Below are positions 1 to 8,885 of a stretch of 64,000 nucleotides of DNA, piece by piece. Numbering within the stretch: the first letter of the stretch is position 1; each line of letters opens with the position of its first letter. The notes under the pieces were generated by a model. The model did no database searches and was not told the DNA's origin. It was given only the letters and a program-made list of their open reading frames with translations. Source of the stretch: Rhodoligotrophos appendicifer (GTDB taxonomy: Bacteria; Pseudomonadota; Alphaproteobacteria; Rhizobiales; Im1); contig NZ_VHKL01000001.1 in the NCBI RefSeq assembly GCF_007474605.1, forward strand, positions 124,001-188,000, written 5' to 3'. The position numbers were made by a program, and so were the translations under genes.

Positions 1-361
1 GACGCGTGATCTGCTCGGCGACTTTCTCGAAGCCGGTCGTCACCAGACCGGCTCGATTGGCGAAACCCAGTAGTCCGAGCGCACGATCCGCCAACAATAC
101 TCCAACAAGGTCGGCGAGATCGTCAACAGCCCTTGCGGCCTGTTTGAACCCCCGTGCGAATAAACGCTTGCTGACCGCATCTGCGACCAGCGCCCGTTCC
201 GCCGTCACCCATACCCCCCGACCTGGCAGCTCTCGCTTCAGGTCCGGAACCACCTGACCGTCCGGTGCGAGCACGAACCTCACCATGGCGTCTGGAGGCA
301 ATGTCGCCCGGGTCACGATGCATGTGCGTATGGGCTCCGCCGTCTCTCGCGACTTGACCAT
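1..361 (-). CDS. YlxR/DUF448 family RNA-binding protein (partial, 3' end off the left edge)
   Basis: The reverse strand reads MVKSRETAEPIRTCIVTR and continues with the YlxR-type core (RTCIVTR followed by MVRFV and a GRGVWV motif). A helical stretch containing ALGLLGFANRAG follows and resembles the L7Ae-like tail fused to YlxR in many alphaproteobacteria. About 120 residues are visible before the window ends. The ATG at 361 lies about 20 bases after the nusA stop, with a GAGG-like ribosome site. Position directly after nusA is the canonical place for this gene, with infB expected next. YlxR proteins bind RNA and associate with the transcription/translation machinery; the precise role is unsettled. 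Confidence 0.85.
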   Translation of the reverse strand, partial: MVKSRETAEPIRTCIVTRATLPPDAMVRFVLAPDGQVVPDLKRELPGRGVWVTAERALVADAVSKRLFARGFKQAARAVDDLADLVGVLLADRALGLLGFANRAGLVTTGFEKVAEQITR

Positions 362-382
362 CGCAACCTGCCTCAGCCGGCC

Positions 383-2017
383 TTAGGCTTTCGCCTCCTC
401 CGCCGCGTCGCCGTCGGCCCCGTCAACCGGTTCCTCGACTTCCGCGTCCGGCTCGGCCTCTTCGGCCGTGATCCAGCCGACCTTCACGCGCGCCGCCATG
501 ATCATGGCTTCGGCCTCTGGTCCGCTGACCTCGATCCCCTTGAAATAGCCGTCATGCTTGACGGTCTCGCCCTTCTGCCGCTCGGTCCAACCCACGAGGT
601 CGTCCGTAGCGCAGCCGGCGAGATCCTCGACCGTCTTGACCTCGTTCTCGCCCAGCGCGACCATCATCGCGGGCGTCATACCCTCGATCTCGGCGAGCTC
701 GTCGGAAACGCCGAGTTCCACCCGCCGCTGATTCTGCTCCGCCGAAAGCTTGTCGAGATGCTCCCGCGCCCGCATTTGCAGCTCTTCCGCGGTCCCCTCG
801 TCGAAACCTTCGATTTCGGCGATGTCCTCTACCGCCACGTAAGCAACCTCCTCGATGGAGTCAAACCCCTCCGAGGCCAGGAGCTGGGCGATCATCTCGT
901 CCACGTCCAGGGCTTCCATGAAGATCTGGGTGCGTTCGGCGAATTCCTTCTGCCGCCGCTCCGATTCCTCGGCCTCGGTCATGATGTCGATGTCCCAGCC
1001 GGTCAGCTGGGAGGCCAGGCGCACGTTCTGGCCGCGTCGTCCGATGGCCAGCGACAGCTGGTCGTCCGGCACCACCACTTCGATCCGCTCCGCCTCTTCG
1101 TCGAGCACGACCTTCGTCACTTCTGCCGGGGCCAGCCCGTTGACGATGAAGGTTGCCGCATCCGGCGACCACGGAATGATGTCGATCTTCTCGCCTTGCA
1201 GCTCGTTCACCACCGCCTGGACGCGGCTTCCGCGCATGCCGACGCAGGCGCCCACGGGATCGATGGATGAATCCTTCGACCGCACCGCGATCTTCGCGCG
1301 GCTGCCGGGGTCGCGCGCCACTGAGACGATCTCGACGATGCCGTCATAGACCTCAGGCACTTCTTGCGCGAAGAGCTTCGCCATGAAGTCGGGATGCGTC
1401 CGCGACAGAAAGATCTGAGGCCCCCGCTGTTCGCGGCGGACGTCATAGATATAGGCTCGGATCCGGTCGCCATTGCGCACCGTTTCGCGCGGCAGCGTCT
1501 CGTCCCGCCGCAGGATCGCCTCGCCGCGTCCGAGATCGACGATGACATTGCCGTATTCGACGCGCTTCACCACCCCATGGATGATGTCGCCGACACGGTC
1601 CTTGTATTCGTTATACTGCTTCTCCCGCTCGGCCTCGCGCACCTTCTGCACGATCACCTGCTTGGCGTTCTGCGCAGCGATTCGACCGAAATCGATGGGC
1701 GGCAGCGCCTCCGCGATGAAGTCGCCGACCCGGGCTGCGGGGTTTTTGCGGCTCGCCTCCGCAAGGCTGATCTGCGTGTGTTCGTTCTCGACGCTTTCGA
1801 CGACTTCGAGCAGCCGCTGCAACCGCATTTCGCCGCTCTTCGGGTCGATCTCGGCACGAATGTCGTTTTCGCTGCCATAGCGAGACCGCGCTGCCCGCTG
1901 GATCGCATCCTCCATCGCCTGCAGCACGACGCTCTTGTCGATCGACTTTTCGCGCGCAACCGCATCCGCGATCTGGAGCAGCTCCAGCCTGTTTGCGCTA
2001 ACCGCCGTTTCAGCCAT
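383..2017 (-). CDS. nusA: Transcription termination/antitermination factor NusA
   Basis: The 544-residue protein has the NusA order: an N-terminal RNA-polymerase-binding domain (from about residue 8), an S1 domain (about 135-200, around [16 protein letters not shown]), two KH domains (about 205-350, including [14 protein letters not shown] and [13 protein letters not shown]), two helix-hairpin-helix acidic repeats (about 360-500), and a very acidic tail. It regulates pausing, intrinsic termination and antitermination. It sits between rimP and ylxR, the usual cotranscribed arrangement. Length fits the alphaproteobacterial form, which carries the C-terminal repeats. Confidence 0.98.
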   Translation of the reverse strand: MAETAVSANRLELLQIADAVAREKSIDKSVVLQAMEDAIQRAARSRYGSENDIRAEIDPKSGEMRLQRLLEVVESVENEHTQISLAEASRKNPAARVGDFIAEALPPIDFGRIAAQNAKQVIVQKVREAEREKQYNEYKDRVGDIIHGVVKRVEYGNVIVDLGRGEAILRRDETLPRETVRNGDRIRAYIYDVRREQRGPQIFLSRTHPDFMAKLFAQEVPEVYDGIVEIVSVARDPGSRAKIAVRSKDSSIDPVGACVGMRGSRVQAVVNELQGEKIDIIPWSPDAATFIVNGLAPAEVTKVVLDEEAERIEVVVPDDQLSLAIGRRGQNVRLASQLTGWDIDIMTEAEESERRQKEFAERTQIFMEALDVDEMIAQLLASEGFDSIEEVAYVAVEDIAEIEGFDEGTAEELQMRAREHLDKLSAEQNQRRVELGVSDELAEIEGMTPAMMVALGENEVKTVEDLAGCATDDLVGWTERQKGETVKHDGYFKGIEVSGPEAEAMIMAARVKVGWITAEEAEPDAEVEEPVDGADGDAAEEAKA

Positions 2018-2059
2018 TCATACCACTCCGATCATCGCCGAGGCGCCCCGCGCCGCGGT

Positions 2060-2647
2060 TCAACCCAGATATTCTTCGCCCTGTTCGTCTTGGCGCTTCA
2101 ACGCCAGTCGGAACAACTCGTCCGTCATCACCAGCTTGGCCTCCGCGATGTCCTCGAACGGCACCACCACTTCGACCTTCTCACTCGCATCTTCGACCAG
2201 CACGCTGACGCTGCTGCCGGTGATGCCCTTCAGCGTGCCTCGAAATCGGCGCCGGCCATCCACCATACGGGTGAGTTCGACCTTCGCCACATATCCGGCC
2301 CACCGCTCGAAATCGCTCAGCCGAACCAGGGGACGGTCGATCCCTGGTGACGAGACCTCTAGCACATACTCTCCGGAAATCGGATCCTCGACGTCGAGCA
2401 GCGGCGAGATAACTCGGCTGACCGCTTCGCAATCATCGATGGTCATCGTCCCGTCCGGACGCTCCGCCATGATCTGCAGCGTCTGCCCGCTCTCGCCGGT
2501 TATCCGCACGCGGACGAGCCGGTATCCCATGTCGCTGAGTACGGGATCGATGAGTTCAGCCACAACCCGGGCCGGCCCTTCCTCTCGGGAGAGACGGGCT
2601 TCGAGTCCCAGCTCGGGTGTTTGATCCTCTTTATCAGGTGTATGCAA
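2060..2647 (-). CDS. rimP: Ribosome maturation factor RimP
   Basis: RimP is needed for 30S subunit maturation. The N-terminal alpha/beta domain begins around [22 protein letters not shown], shows the SPGIDRPL signature, and is followed by the C-terminal SH3-like domain ([19 protein letters not shown]). Open reading continues upstream to 2767, but that stretch contains an intrinsic terminator (2651-2679), so an ATG at 2767 is unlikely to be used. I chose the TTG at 2647 just after the terminator; its ribosome site is weak, and a GTG further in (at the second V of ARVVAEL) is another option. NusA follows 42 bases downstream. Confidence 0.9.
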   Translation of the reverse strand: MHTPDKEDQTPELGLEARLSREEGPARVVAELIDPVLSDMGYRLVRVRITGESGQTLQIMAERPDGTMTIDDCEAVSRVISPLLDVEDPISGEYVLEVSSPGIDRPLVRLSDFERWAGYVAKVELTRMVDGRRRFRGTLKGITGSSVSVLVEDASEKVEVVVPFEDIAEAKLVMTDELFRLALKRQDEQGEEYLG

Positions 2648-2650
2648 CAA

Positions 2651-2679
2651 CAAAAAAAGCGGACCCTTGACGGGCCCAC
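2651..2679 (-). terminator. Intrinsic terminator downstream of trmB
   Basis: On the minus strand GTGGGCCC and GGGTCCGC form an 8-bp stem (two G-T pairs) around a GTCAA loop, followed at once by seven T residues. It lies about 100 bases after the trmB stop and directly before the rimP coding region. It therefore separates the metK/trmB transcript from the rimP-nusA operon. Confidence 0.85.
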
Positions 2680-2781
2680 TCCCACGATTGCCAAGCTCCA
2701 ACAGAGCCAGCCATATGAGAATGACCATGCTTGGCCTGCAATATAGCGCTTTGGCATCGGAAGACAACCCCGTCGGCGCGT

Positions 2782-3522
2782 CTAGGGTACGGCATTCTGT
2801 CGACGGAAGCTCATATAGACGCTGCGGCGCCCTTCGCGTTCGGCTTTCTGTTCATAACGCGTGATCGGCCAGTCATCCGGTCGCACGCGCCAGTCGGTCG
2901 CGCTCTCGGCTGTCCATGCGAATCTCGGCACCTGTCGGGCATGCATCATGATCCAACGGACATAGCCGGGAATGTCGCTGCCGATTCTGAGGACCGACCC
3001 CGGTGTCATGATCCGCGCCAGATCTCCGAGCGTGTCGCGGTTGACGATTCGTCGCTTGTGGTGCCGCACCTTGTGCCAGGGATCCGGAAACAGGATGAAG
3101 GCACGCCCGATGCTGGCCTCCGGCAGTGCCGAAAGCAGCTCACGGGCATCCTGATCATAGACGCGGATATTCTGCAGCCCTTCGGCATCCGCCACCGTCA
3201 GCAGCTTGGCAACGCCGTTGACGAAGGGCTCCACACCGATGAAGCCGACATCCGGATGCTGTCGTGCCTGCCAGGCGAGGTGCTCGCCTCCGCCGAAACC
3301 GATCTCCAGCCAGATCTCCCGAACCGGGTTCGGAAAGAGGCTCCTGGGATCGTCGAGATGATCAAGGGAAACACGCAGCCGGGGCAGCAACTCGGCCATC
3401 AGCTCGCTTTGGGCGGCACGGAGCTTATGCCCATGCCTCCGCCCATAGATCATCCCTCGGCGTCGCTCCCCTGAAGCGCTTTCGCGATCCGATCCTTTGG
3501 GATCTGGGCAATCTTCAATCAA
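2782..3522 (-). CDS. trmB: tRNA (guanine-N7-)-methyltransferase TrmB
   Basis: This is the SAM-dependent enzyme that makes m7G46 in the variable loop of tRNA. Family motifs are clear: [10 protein letters not shown] near the N-terminus, the SAM-binding [20 protein letters not shown], and the [14 protein letters not shown] signature. The longest frame starts at a TTG at 3522 without a convincing ribosome site; an ATG at 3453 (MIYGRRHG) is an alternative that keeps every known motif. It follows metK in the usual order, but a strong terminator lies between them. Confidence 0.93.
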   Translation of the reverse strand: MIEDCPDPKGSDRESASGERRRGMIYGRRHGHKLRAAQSELMAELLPRLRVSLDHLDDPRSLFPNPVREIWLEIGFGGGEHLAWQARQHPDVGFIGVEPFVNGVAKLLTVADAEGLQNIRVYDQDARELLSALPEASIGRAFILFPDPWHKVRHHKRRIVNRDTLGDLARIMTPGSVLRIGSDIPGYVRWIMMHARQVPRFAWTAESATDWRVRPDDWPITRYEQKAEREGRRSVYMSFRRQNAVP

Positions 3523-3572
3523 GGATCGATGGTCTCATATTGGTTTGAGGCGATGATCGTGTCGAACGCTCG

Positions 3573-3603
3573 AAAACGCAAAACCCCGGGGTCGCCCCCG
3601 GGG
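3573..3603 (-). terminator. Intrinsic terminator downstream of metK
   Basis: On the minus strand CCCCGGGG, a GCGA loop and CCCCGGGG form a perfect 8-bp G+C stem, followed by TTTTGCGTTTT. It starts about 24 bases after the metK stop. It implies that trmB is transcribed mainly by readthrough or from its own promoter. Confidence 0.85.
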
Positions 3604-3626
3604 GTCAGGGCCGAACGAAACTGTCC

Positions 3627-4796
3627 TTACGCCAGCGCCCGGCGCAATTCCTCTGCGAGATCGGTCTTCTCCCAGGAAAATCCGCCATCGGCCTCCGGCT
3701 CGCGGCCGAAATGCCCGTAGGCGGCGGTCCGCGCGTAAATCGGACGGTTGAGCTTCAGATGCTCGCGGATGCCCCGTGGAGAAAGATTCATGATCTCGCC
3801 CAAAGCCTTCTCGAGCTTCGCCTCGTCCACTTCTCCCGTTCCATGCGTATCGACGTAAAGCGACAGTGGCTTCGACACGCCGATGGCATAGGAGATCTGG
3901 ATGGTGCATCGGTCGGCAAGCCCCGAGGCGACGACGTTCTTGGCCAGATATCTGCACGCATAGGCCGCTGAACGGTCCACCTTGGTGGGATCCTTGCCCG
4001 AAAATGCGCCGCCGCCGTGAGGCGCCGCACCGCCATAGGTGTCGACGATGATCTTCCGCCCCGTCAGACCGGCATCGCCATCGGGTCCACCGATGACGAA
4101 ACGGCCCGTCGGATTGACGTAGAAATCTTCATCCGCGCACATCCAGCCCTCTGGGAGCACGTCCAGCACGTAGGGACGCACGATTTCCCGCACCTGCTCA
4201 ACCGAGACGCGTTCTGAATGCTGCGTCGAAACGACCACCGACGTGGCCCGCACGGGCTTCCCGTTCTCGTAAAGCAGGGTGACTTGGCTCTTGGCATCCG
4301 GCGCGAGGTCTGGCTGTGCACCGGAATGACGCGCTTCCGCCATGCTTTTAAGAATTTGATGGGCGAAATAGATCGGTGCCGGCATCAGCACATCGGTCTC
4401 GCGGCAGGCATAGCCGAACATGATGCCCTGGTCGCCGGCGCCCTCGTCCTTGTTGCCGGCGGCATCGACGCCAACGGCGATATCGGCTGACTGCGAATGG
4501 AGGTAGACCTGCACATCCGCATTCTTCCAATGAAACCCGTCCTGCTCATAGCCAATGTCGCGGATGCAAGCGCGTGCGACGTCGATCAAATGGTCCTTGG
4601 TAATGGTTTCTGGTCCCCGGACTTCACCGGCCAAGACGACCCGGTTCGTGGTCGTCAGGGTCTCGCAAGCGACCCGGGAATAGGGATCGGCGGCGAGGAA
4701 TGTATCGACGACTGCATCCGAAATCCGGTCGCAGATCTTATCCGGATGCCCCTCGGAGACCGACTCACTTGTAAAGAGATAGCTTTTTCTGGCCAC
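3627..4796 (-). CDS. metK: S-adenosylmethionine synthase MetK
   Basis: The enzyme makes SAM from methionine and ATP, and SAM is the methyl donor for TrmB next door. The 389-residue length and signature motifs are typical: [20 protein letters not shown] at the N-terminus, [37 protein letters not shown], and the C-terminal [10 protein letters not shown]. The start is a GTG at 4796, which gives [12 protein letters not shown] with Met as the first residue. About 175 bases separate it from the upstream regulator gene, and that leader contains a perfect palindrome and a strong hairpin described separately. Confidence 0.98.
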   Translation of the reverse strand: MARKSYLFTSESVSEGHPDKICDRISDAVVDTFLAADPYSRVACETLTTTNRVVLAGEVRGPETITKDHLIDVARACIRDIGYEQDGFHWKNADVQVYLHSQSADIAVGVDAAGNKDEGAGDQGIMFGYACRETDVLMPAPIYFAHQILKSMAEARHSGAQPDLAPDAKSQVTLLYENGKPVRATSVVVSTQHSERVSVEQVREIVRPYVLDVLPEGWMCADEDFYVNPTGRFVIGGPDGDAGLTGRKIIVDTYGGAAPHGGGAFSGKDPTKVDRSAAYACRYLAKNVVASGLADRCTIQISYAIGVSKPLSLYVDTHGTGEVDEAKLEKALGEIMNLSPRGIREHLKLNRPIYARTAAYGHFGREPEADGGFSWEKTDLAEELRRALA

Positions 4797-4820
4797 TGAA
4801 CCTACTCAGCCCCCTGTTGG

Positions 4821-4846
4821 CCTTGGCACCTAAAAGGCGGCCAAGG
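4821..4846 (-). promoter_or_regulatory. Strong hairpin in the metK leader
   Basis: The 26-base segment folds as CCTTGG...CCAAGG with an inner CGCCT/AGGTG pairing and a TTT loop, about 11 pairs with one bulge. It ends some 25 bases before the GTG start of metK and has no T tract after it, so it does not look like a terminator. A role in translation control is possible. It does not match a SAM riboswitch class I recognise. Confidence 0.45.
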
Positions 4847-4859
4847 ACTGCAGCGCTCT

Positions 4860-4877
4860 GGAAATTGTTCAATTTCC
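4860..4877. promoter_or_regulatory. Perfect 18-bp palindrome upstream of metK
   Basis: GGAAATTG-TT-CAATTTCC is an exact inverted repeat (8+2+8) in the metK upstream region. On the minus strand it follows a perfect TTGACA (-35-like) at about 4917 and could lie near the transcription start, so it reads like an operator. The PraR/PhrR-like regulator encoded immediately upstream is one candidate binder; this is inference only. Confidence 0.45.
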
Positions 4878-4971
4878 CGCACCTCTGCCACAATCGCATG
4901 TGGCGCTCTTCTGTCAATTTACTTGAGGAGGGTCAAGATCAGCATTTCTCATCCGGGGTGGAAGTGCTGAC

Positions 4972-5397
4972 TTATTGCTCGCGATCTGTGGCCTCGCCCG
5001 CGAGAGTCCGGACAAGCTCGACGACCTTTCGCCGCACGCTTGGATCTTTGATGCGGGTGAAGGCCTTGTTGAGTTGCAGCCCTTCGGAGCTCGTCAGGAA
5101 GTCCATGATGATGGGCTCACCGGCACTCTCCGCAAATCCCATCTCCGGAACCGAATTCGCCGACGAATGCGGCAGTTCCTCGAAGAAATACTGCACGGGA
5201 ACACCGAGGATGCGCCCCATCTGGTACAAGCGGCTCGCACTGACGCGGTTCGAGCCCTTCTCGTATTTTTGGACTTGCTGAAAGGTGAGTCCCAGCTGCT
5301 CGCCGAGCTTTTCCTGGCTCATGCCGATCAGCATGCGTCGCATGCGGACGCGGCTTCCGACGTGAACATCGATCGGATTTGGATTGCGCTTTACCAT
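4972..5397 (-). CDS. XRE-family helix-turn-helix regulator, PraR/PhrR-like
   Basis: The 141-residue protein has a cro/C1-type HTH at about residues 14-70 (RRMLIGMSQEKLGEQLG, FQQVQKYEKGSNRVSASRLYQ) and a C-terminal alpha-helical tail ending LVRTLAGEATDREQ. This is the architecture of the rhizobial PraR/PhrR regulators, which are known to influence quorum sensing, biofilm and stress genes. The position between lnt and metK is the same as in rhizobia. The ATG at 5397 has an AGGGG ribosome site. The upstream 190 bases carry GTTACAC and ATTACAC direct repeats (about 5492-5521) that could be an autoregulatory site. Confidence 0.85.
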   Translation of the reverse strand: MVKRNPNPIDVHVGSRVRMRRMLIGMSQEKLGEQLGLTFQQVQKYEKGSNRVSASRLYQMGRILGVPVQYFFEELPHSSANSVPEMGFAESAGEPIIMDFLTSSEGLQLNKAFTRIKDPSVRRKVVELVRTLAGEATDREQ

Positions 5398-5590
5398 ACT
5401 CTGCCCCTCAGACCGTGTGCCCCCAGCCTGATCCCGCTCGAATTGTGAAGAATCGATACACTGTAATTGTCACCCGCACCATACGCTTGTGTAATATTCC
5501 TGCTCCGTCAAGTGTAACGCTGGGATCAATGACCGGCGTGTTTGCTTTAGAGAGGGGCGACTTCCACTCTCGGGACAGCCTAAGGTTGCG

Positions 5591-7237
5591 TTACAATATG
5601 GCTTGATTGTTCGGGGAATGGGCCCGCTTGGTGTTCAATTGAGTGAGTTTAAATCGAATTGAAAGCAGAAGAGCTGGAATGATCAGAAACAACATCATCC
5701 AGTTACCAAACTCGGCATAGATGGTTGGCGGCAGTGCTGTAGGAAGTTCGCCATCGATGACACCGCGTTCACCAAGCCCCAGGAATTTCACGATCCTGCC
5801 ATAGGGATCAACGATGGCTGAAATTCCGGTATTGGCTGAACGGATCAGCGGCAGGCCCTCCTCGATGGCCCGGAACCGGGCTTGTGCAAAATGCTGATGC
5901 GGGCCCAAGGATGTGCCGAACCAGGCGTCATTGGTGACGTTCAGCAGCCAGGCGGGCCTGTCGGCTCCATCCACGACTGCGCCTGGGAAGACGATCTCGT
6001 AGCAGATCAGCGGACTGAACGGCAGAACGGCCTCCGCCTTCAGAGTTTCTGCCGCCTCTCCAGCCTGGAAGCCTTCCGGCAGGGTCACCAGTCGCCGGAA
6101 GCCGAGGGGTTTCAGCCAGGTCTCGAACGGCAGATACTCTCCAAAAGGCACCAGATGCGCCTTGTCGTAATGCGCCGTGACGGCGCCCGACCCGTTGAGG
6201 ACAAGGAGGCTGTTATAGAAAATGCCCATGCTGTCCGGCGCTTGGGGGTCGGGTTCCCGGCGCAGTGCACCGGTAAAGAGCATCGTGTCCGGTGGCAGAA
6301 TGGCGCCGATGGCACCGCGCACATCGGCCCTCTCTGCGACGAGGTAAGGGACCGCGCTTTCAGGCCAGATCACATAATTGATGCTGTCCAACCCCGCCGG
6401 GTTCTCCTTCGTGTTTTCACTCGAGAGTCTCAGGAAGAGCGAAAGCACCTCTTGGGCATGTTCGGGGTCCCACTTCTGCCCCTGCTCGATATTGGGCTGA
6501 ACGATCCTCAGCCGGAGATGGGTGGAGCTGTCTGCGGGCTCCTGAGCCACGCGAATGGCGCCCCCTGTCCAGAGAACGCCCAGCACGGCGACAATGATGG
6601 CCAGGGGTAACATGCGTCTGCGCCTGTCTACGCTCTCATGATCGAGAGCCAGCACAGGGATCGCCGCCAGGACCAGCACGAGGAAGGTGAGGCCGTAGGC
6701 GCCCATCACGGAGGCGCTCTGGGCGAGCCCGTCAAGGATCCCCATCGCATAGCCGGGAAGGCTCCAGGGGAACCCAGTGAAGAGGACGCCCCTGAGCCAC
6801 TCTGTCAGGGTGAGGCAGGCGGCCAGCGCGAGAATGCGGCCGGCACCGCGCTGCCAGAGTGAGCTGGCGGCGGCCGCTCCGGCACCCCAATAGAGCGCCA
6901 TGCCCGCTGGCAGGAGGACGACGGCGAACGGTATCATCCAGGCATAGGTTTCCGCTTCGACCAGAAAGGCCTCTGCCACCCAGTAGAAGCTCAGCAGAAA
7001 ATATCCGAACCCGAAGGACCAGCCGGTCTTGAAGCAGCTCCACAGCCGGCTGACTGGACCTTCGCCGCGAAGGCAGGCGCCATCGAGCAGCAGGACGAGG
7101 ACCGGGACGCCGAGAAACAGCCCGGGAAAGATGTACAGCGGCGGCTGGGCGAGGGCGGATGCGGCGCCGGCGGCCATCGCGGCCGCCAGGCTCCGCCATC
7201 CGGTGAGAGCTCTGATCCGGGCGGCAAGGATGTTCAT
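5591..7237 (-). CDS. lnt: Apolipoprotein N-acyltransferase Lnt
   Basis: Lnt is the inner-membrane enzyme that adds the third acyl chain to bacterial lipoproteins. The N-terminal 225 or so residues contain several hydrophobic segments, followed by the periplasmic nitrilase domain. The expected catalytic triad is visible: Glu293 in WPESAVP, Lys359 in HYDKAHLVPFGEYLPF and Cys412 in PLICYEIVFPG. A last membrane helix lies near residue 520. The 548 residues match the usual length. It continues the minus-strand phoH-ybeY-ybeX block. Confidence 0.97.
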   Translation of the reverse strand: MNILAARIRALTGWRSLAAAMAAGAASALAQPPLYIFPGLFLGVPVLVLLLDGACLRGEGPVSRLWSCFKTGWSFGFGYFLLSFYWVAEAFLVEAETYAWMIPFAVVLLPAGMALYWGAGAAAASSLWQRGAGRILALAACLTLTEWLRGVLFTGFPWSLPGYAMGILDGLAQSASVMGAYGLTFLVLVLAAIPVLALDHESVDRRRRMLPLAIIVAVLGVLWTGGAIRVAQEPADSSTHLRLRIVQPNIEQGQKWDPEHAQEVLSLFLRLSSENTKENPAGLDSINYVIWPESAVPYLVAERADVRGAIGAILPPDTMLFTGALRREPDPQAPDSMGIFYNSLLVLNGSGAVTAHYDKAHLVPFGEYLPFETWLKPLGFRRLVTLPEGFQAGEAAETLKAEAVLPFSPLICYEIVFPGAVVDGADRPAWLLNVTNDAWFGTSLGPHQHFAQARFRAIEEGLPLIRSANTGISAIVDPYGRIVKFLGLGERGVIDGELPTALPPTIYAEFGNWMMLFLIIPALLLSIRFKLTQLNTKRAHSPNNQAIL

Positions 7238-7302
7238 GCCCGGACCGATACCCTGCGGGCGCGCTCAGTCAACGCCAATCTGAGGATCCGTGTTGAAGGC
7301 CA

Positions 7303-8337
7303 CTATTGCGGCGCCGAGGGGGCGCGCTCGCCATTCTGCGAACGGGCCAGGTGCGGTGACACATGGATCTTCACCGACTTGACCCGCCTTGGATCTCCGT
7401 CGACGACCTCGAATCGAATGCCGCTGCTGTGGTCGATCATTTCTCCTGGCGCGGGCATCCGCCCCACGAGGGAGAAGAGCAGCCCACCCACCGTGTCCAC
7501 TTCCTCGTCGTCCTTGTCCGGCAGCAGGTCCACTTTCAGCAGCTCTTCGAGATCATCGATGTCCATCCGGCCGTCGGCGAAATACACGCCCTCCCCGAGA
7601 GGCTGGATGAGCGGCCCTTCGTCGTCATGCTCGTCATCGATGTCGCCGACGATTTCCTCGACGATATCTTCGATGGTCACCAATCCGCCGATCCCGCCAT
7701 ACTCGTCCACCACCAGGGCCATATGGCTGCGGGTCGACTGCATCTTGATCAACAGGTCGGCCGCCGGCATCGACGGCGGCACGAAGAGGACTTCTCTCAG
7801 GCAGCCGGTCTCCTTGACCGTCGTCTCGAGCGGAACCTTGGCCAGCGACAGTGCCGATGACGGTGCACCATCGATCACCTGCTCGTGCTTTCCCTGCCCG
7901 ATGATCCAGCCGATCAGGTCCTTGATGTGAAGCATGCCTACCGGCTCGTCCAGGGTCTCCCTGTAGACGGGCATGCGCGAATGGTTGGCCTCGGCGAACA
8001 CCAGCAGCGCCTGGGTCAGCGAGGTCGTCTCGTCGATTGAAATGATATCCGCTCGCGACACCATGACGTCGTCCACCCTGAGAGCACCGAACTCCAGGAT
8101 GTTGAGCAGCATGGCCCGCGCTTCGGGCGTCACGACCACGTTGGAGGGCCCGGCATCATGTTGCTGGATGACGCCCTCCAGGCTCTGGTGCAGGCTGTCG
8201 TCCACGCCCGATCCGAAGACCTGCCTCAGCCGCGTCCAGATCTGGCTGAGGGGCTTGCGCTCGGTCCGCTCGGGCGGCGGCATCGGCAGGGAAACCGATG
8301 TCGATATGTTGGGTCTAGAGTGAGGGTCGTCGTCCAT
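7303..8337 (-). CDS. ybeX: Hemolysin/CorC-family CBS-domain protein (YbeX)
   Basis: This is a soluble protein of about 344 residues. A tandem CBS pair (about residues 90-215, starting VDDVMVSRADI and including DEYGGIGGLVTIEDIVEEIVGD) precedes the CorC/HlyC C-terminal domain (YFADGRMDIDDLEELL to VKIHVSP). There is no DUF21 membrane domain, so it is the YbeX/CorC type linked to magnesium/cobalt homeostasis and ribosome metabolism. I use the ATG at 8337; a TTG two codons earlier is possible. It follows ybeY with only 3-9 bases between, indicating cotranscription. Confidence 0.93.
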   Translation of the reverse strand: MDDDPHSRPNISTSVSLPMPPPERTERKPLSQIWTRLRQVFGSGVDDSLHQSLEGVIQQHDAGPSNVVVTPEARAMLLNILEFGALRVDDVMVSRADIISIDETTSLTQALLVFAEANHSRMPVYRETLDEPVGMLHIKDLIGWIIGQGKHEQVIDGAPSSALSLAKVPLETTVKETGCLREVLFVPPSMPAADLLIKMQSTRSHMALVVDEYGGIGGLVTIEDIVEEIVGDIDDEHDDEGPLIQPLGEGVYFADGRMDIDDLEELLKVDLLPDKDDEEVDTVGGLLFSLVGRMPAPGEMIDHSSGIRFEVVDGDPRRVKSVKIHVSPHLARSQNGERAPSAPQ

Positions 8338-8346
8338 CGTCAAAAA

Positions 8347-8883
8347 TCAGGGGTTGAGCGCGGCGATGGAAGGTCCCGCGGCATAGGGATTGGGCAAGCC
8401 AAGGCGCGCAAGAGCTTCCACCTCCAGCGCTTCCATCGTTTCAGCTTCAGCGTCGTTCTCGTGATCGAAGCCCGCAAGATGCAGCATGCCATGTACGATA
8501 AGATGTGTGACATGGTTTGCCAATGGCTTGGATTGCTCCAAAGCCTCTGCTGCGACGACCTCACGCGCCAGGACGATATCGCCGAACATGAGCGGCGCCC
8601 CCTCGGCGAGCGGTCCGCCCGTCGCCGGAAACGAAAGCACGTTGGTCGGCTTGTCTTTTCCGCGGAACTCGGAATTCAGCCGCCGCACCTCCTCATTGTC
8701 GGTGAACAGGACGCAGACTTCGGCCTCGTCGGCCTCCAGATCGGCCACTGCGCAAGCCGCCTCGATGGCCGAGCAGGTCAGCGCCTCGAGATCCGCGATC
8801 TCGCCCCATCTTTCGTCCTCGACGAGGATGTCGATGCTCAGGCCAGGCCCGTCCTCGCCCGTCTCCATGCTGTCTGACGTCAT
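8347..8883 (-). CDS. ybeY: Endoribonuclease YbeY
   Basis: YbeY is a zinc-dependent RNase acting in 16S rRNA 3'-end maturation and 70S quality control. The metal-binding motif HGMLHLAGFDHENDAE (three histidines) sits at about residues 133-148, preceded by the conserved NVLSFP stretch. The 178-residue length is typical. It lies between phoH and ybeX with 2- to 10-base gaps, the conserved ybeZ-ybeY-ybeX order. Confidence 0.96.
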   Translation of the reverse strand: MTSDSMETGEDGPGLSIDILVEDERWGEIADLEALTCSAIEAACAVADLEADEAEVCVLFTDNEEVRRLNSEFRGKDKPTNVLSFPATGGPLAEGAPLMFGDIVLAREVVAAEALEQSKPLANHVTHLIVHGMLHLAGFDHENDAEAETMEALEVEALARLGLPNPYAAGPSIAALNP

Positions 8884-8885
8884 TC

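Noticed and set aside
4797..4971. SAM riboswitch in the metK leader
   Set aside because: The hairpins do not show the conserved core of the SAM-I, SAM-II or SAM/SAH classes that I can recall, so I list only unassigned structures.
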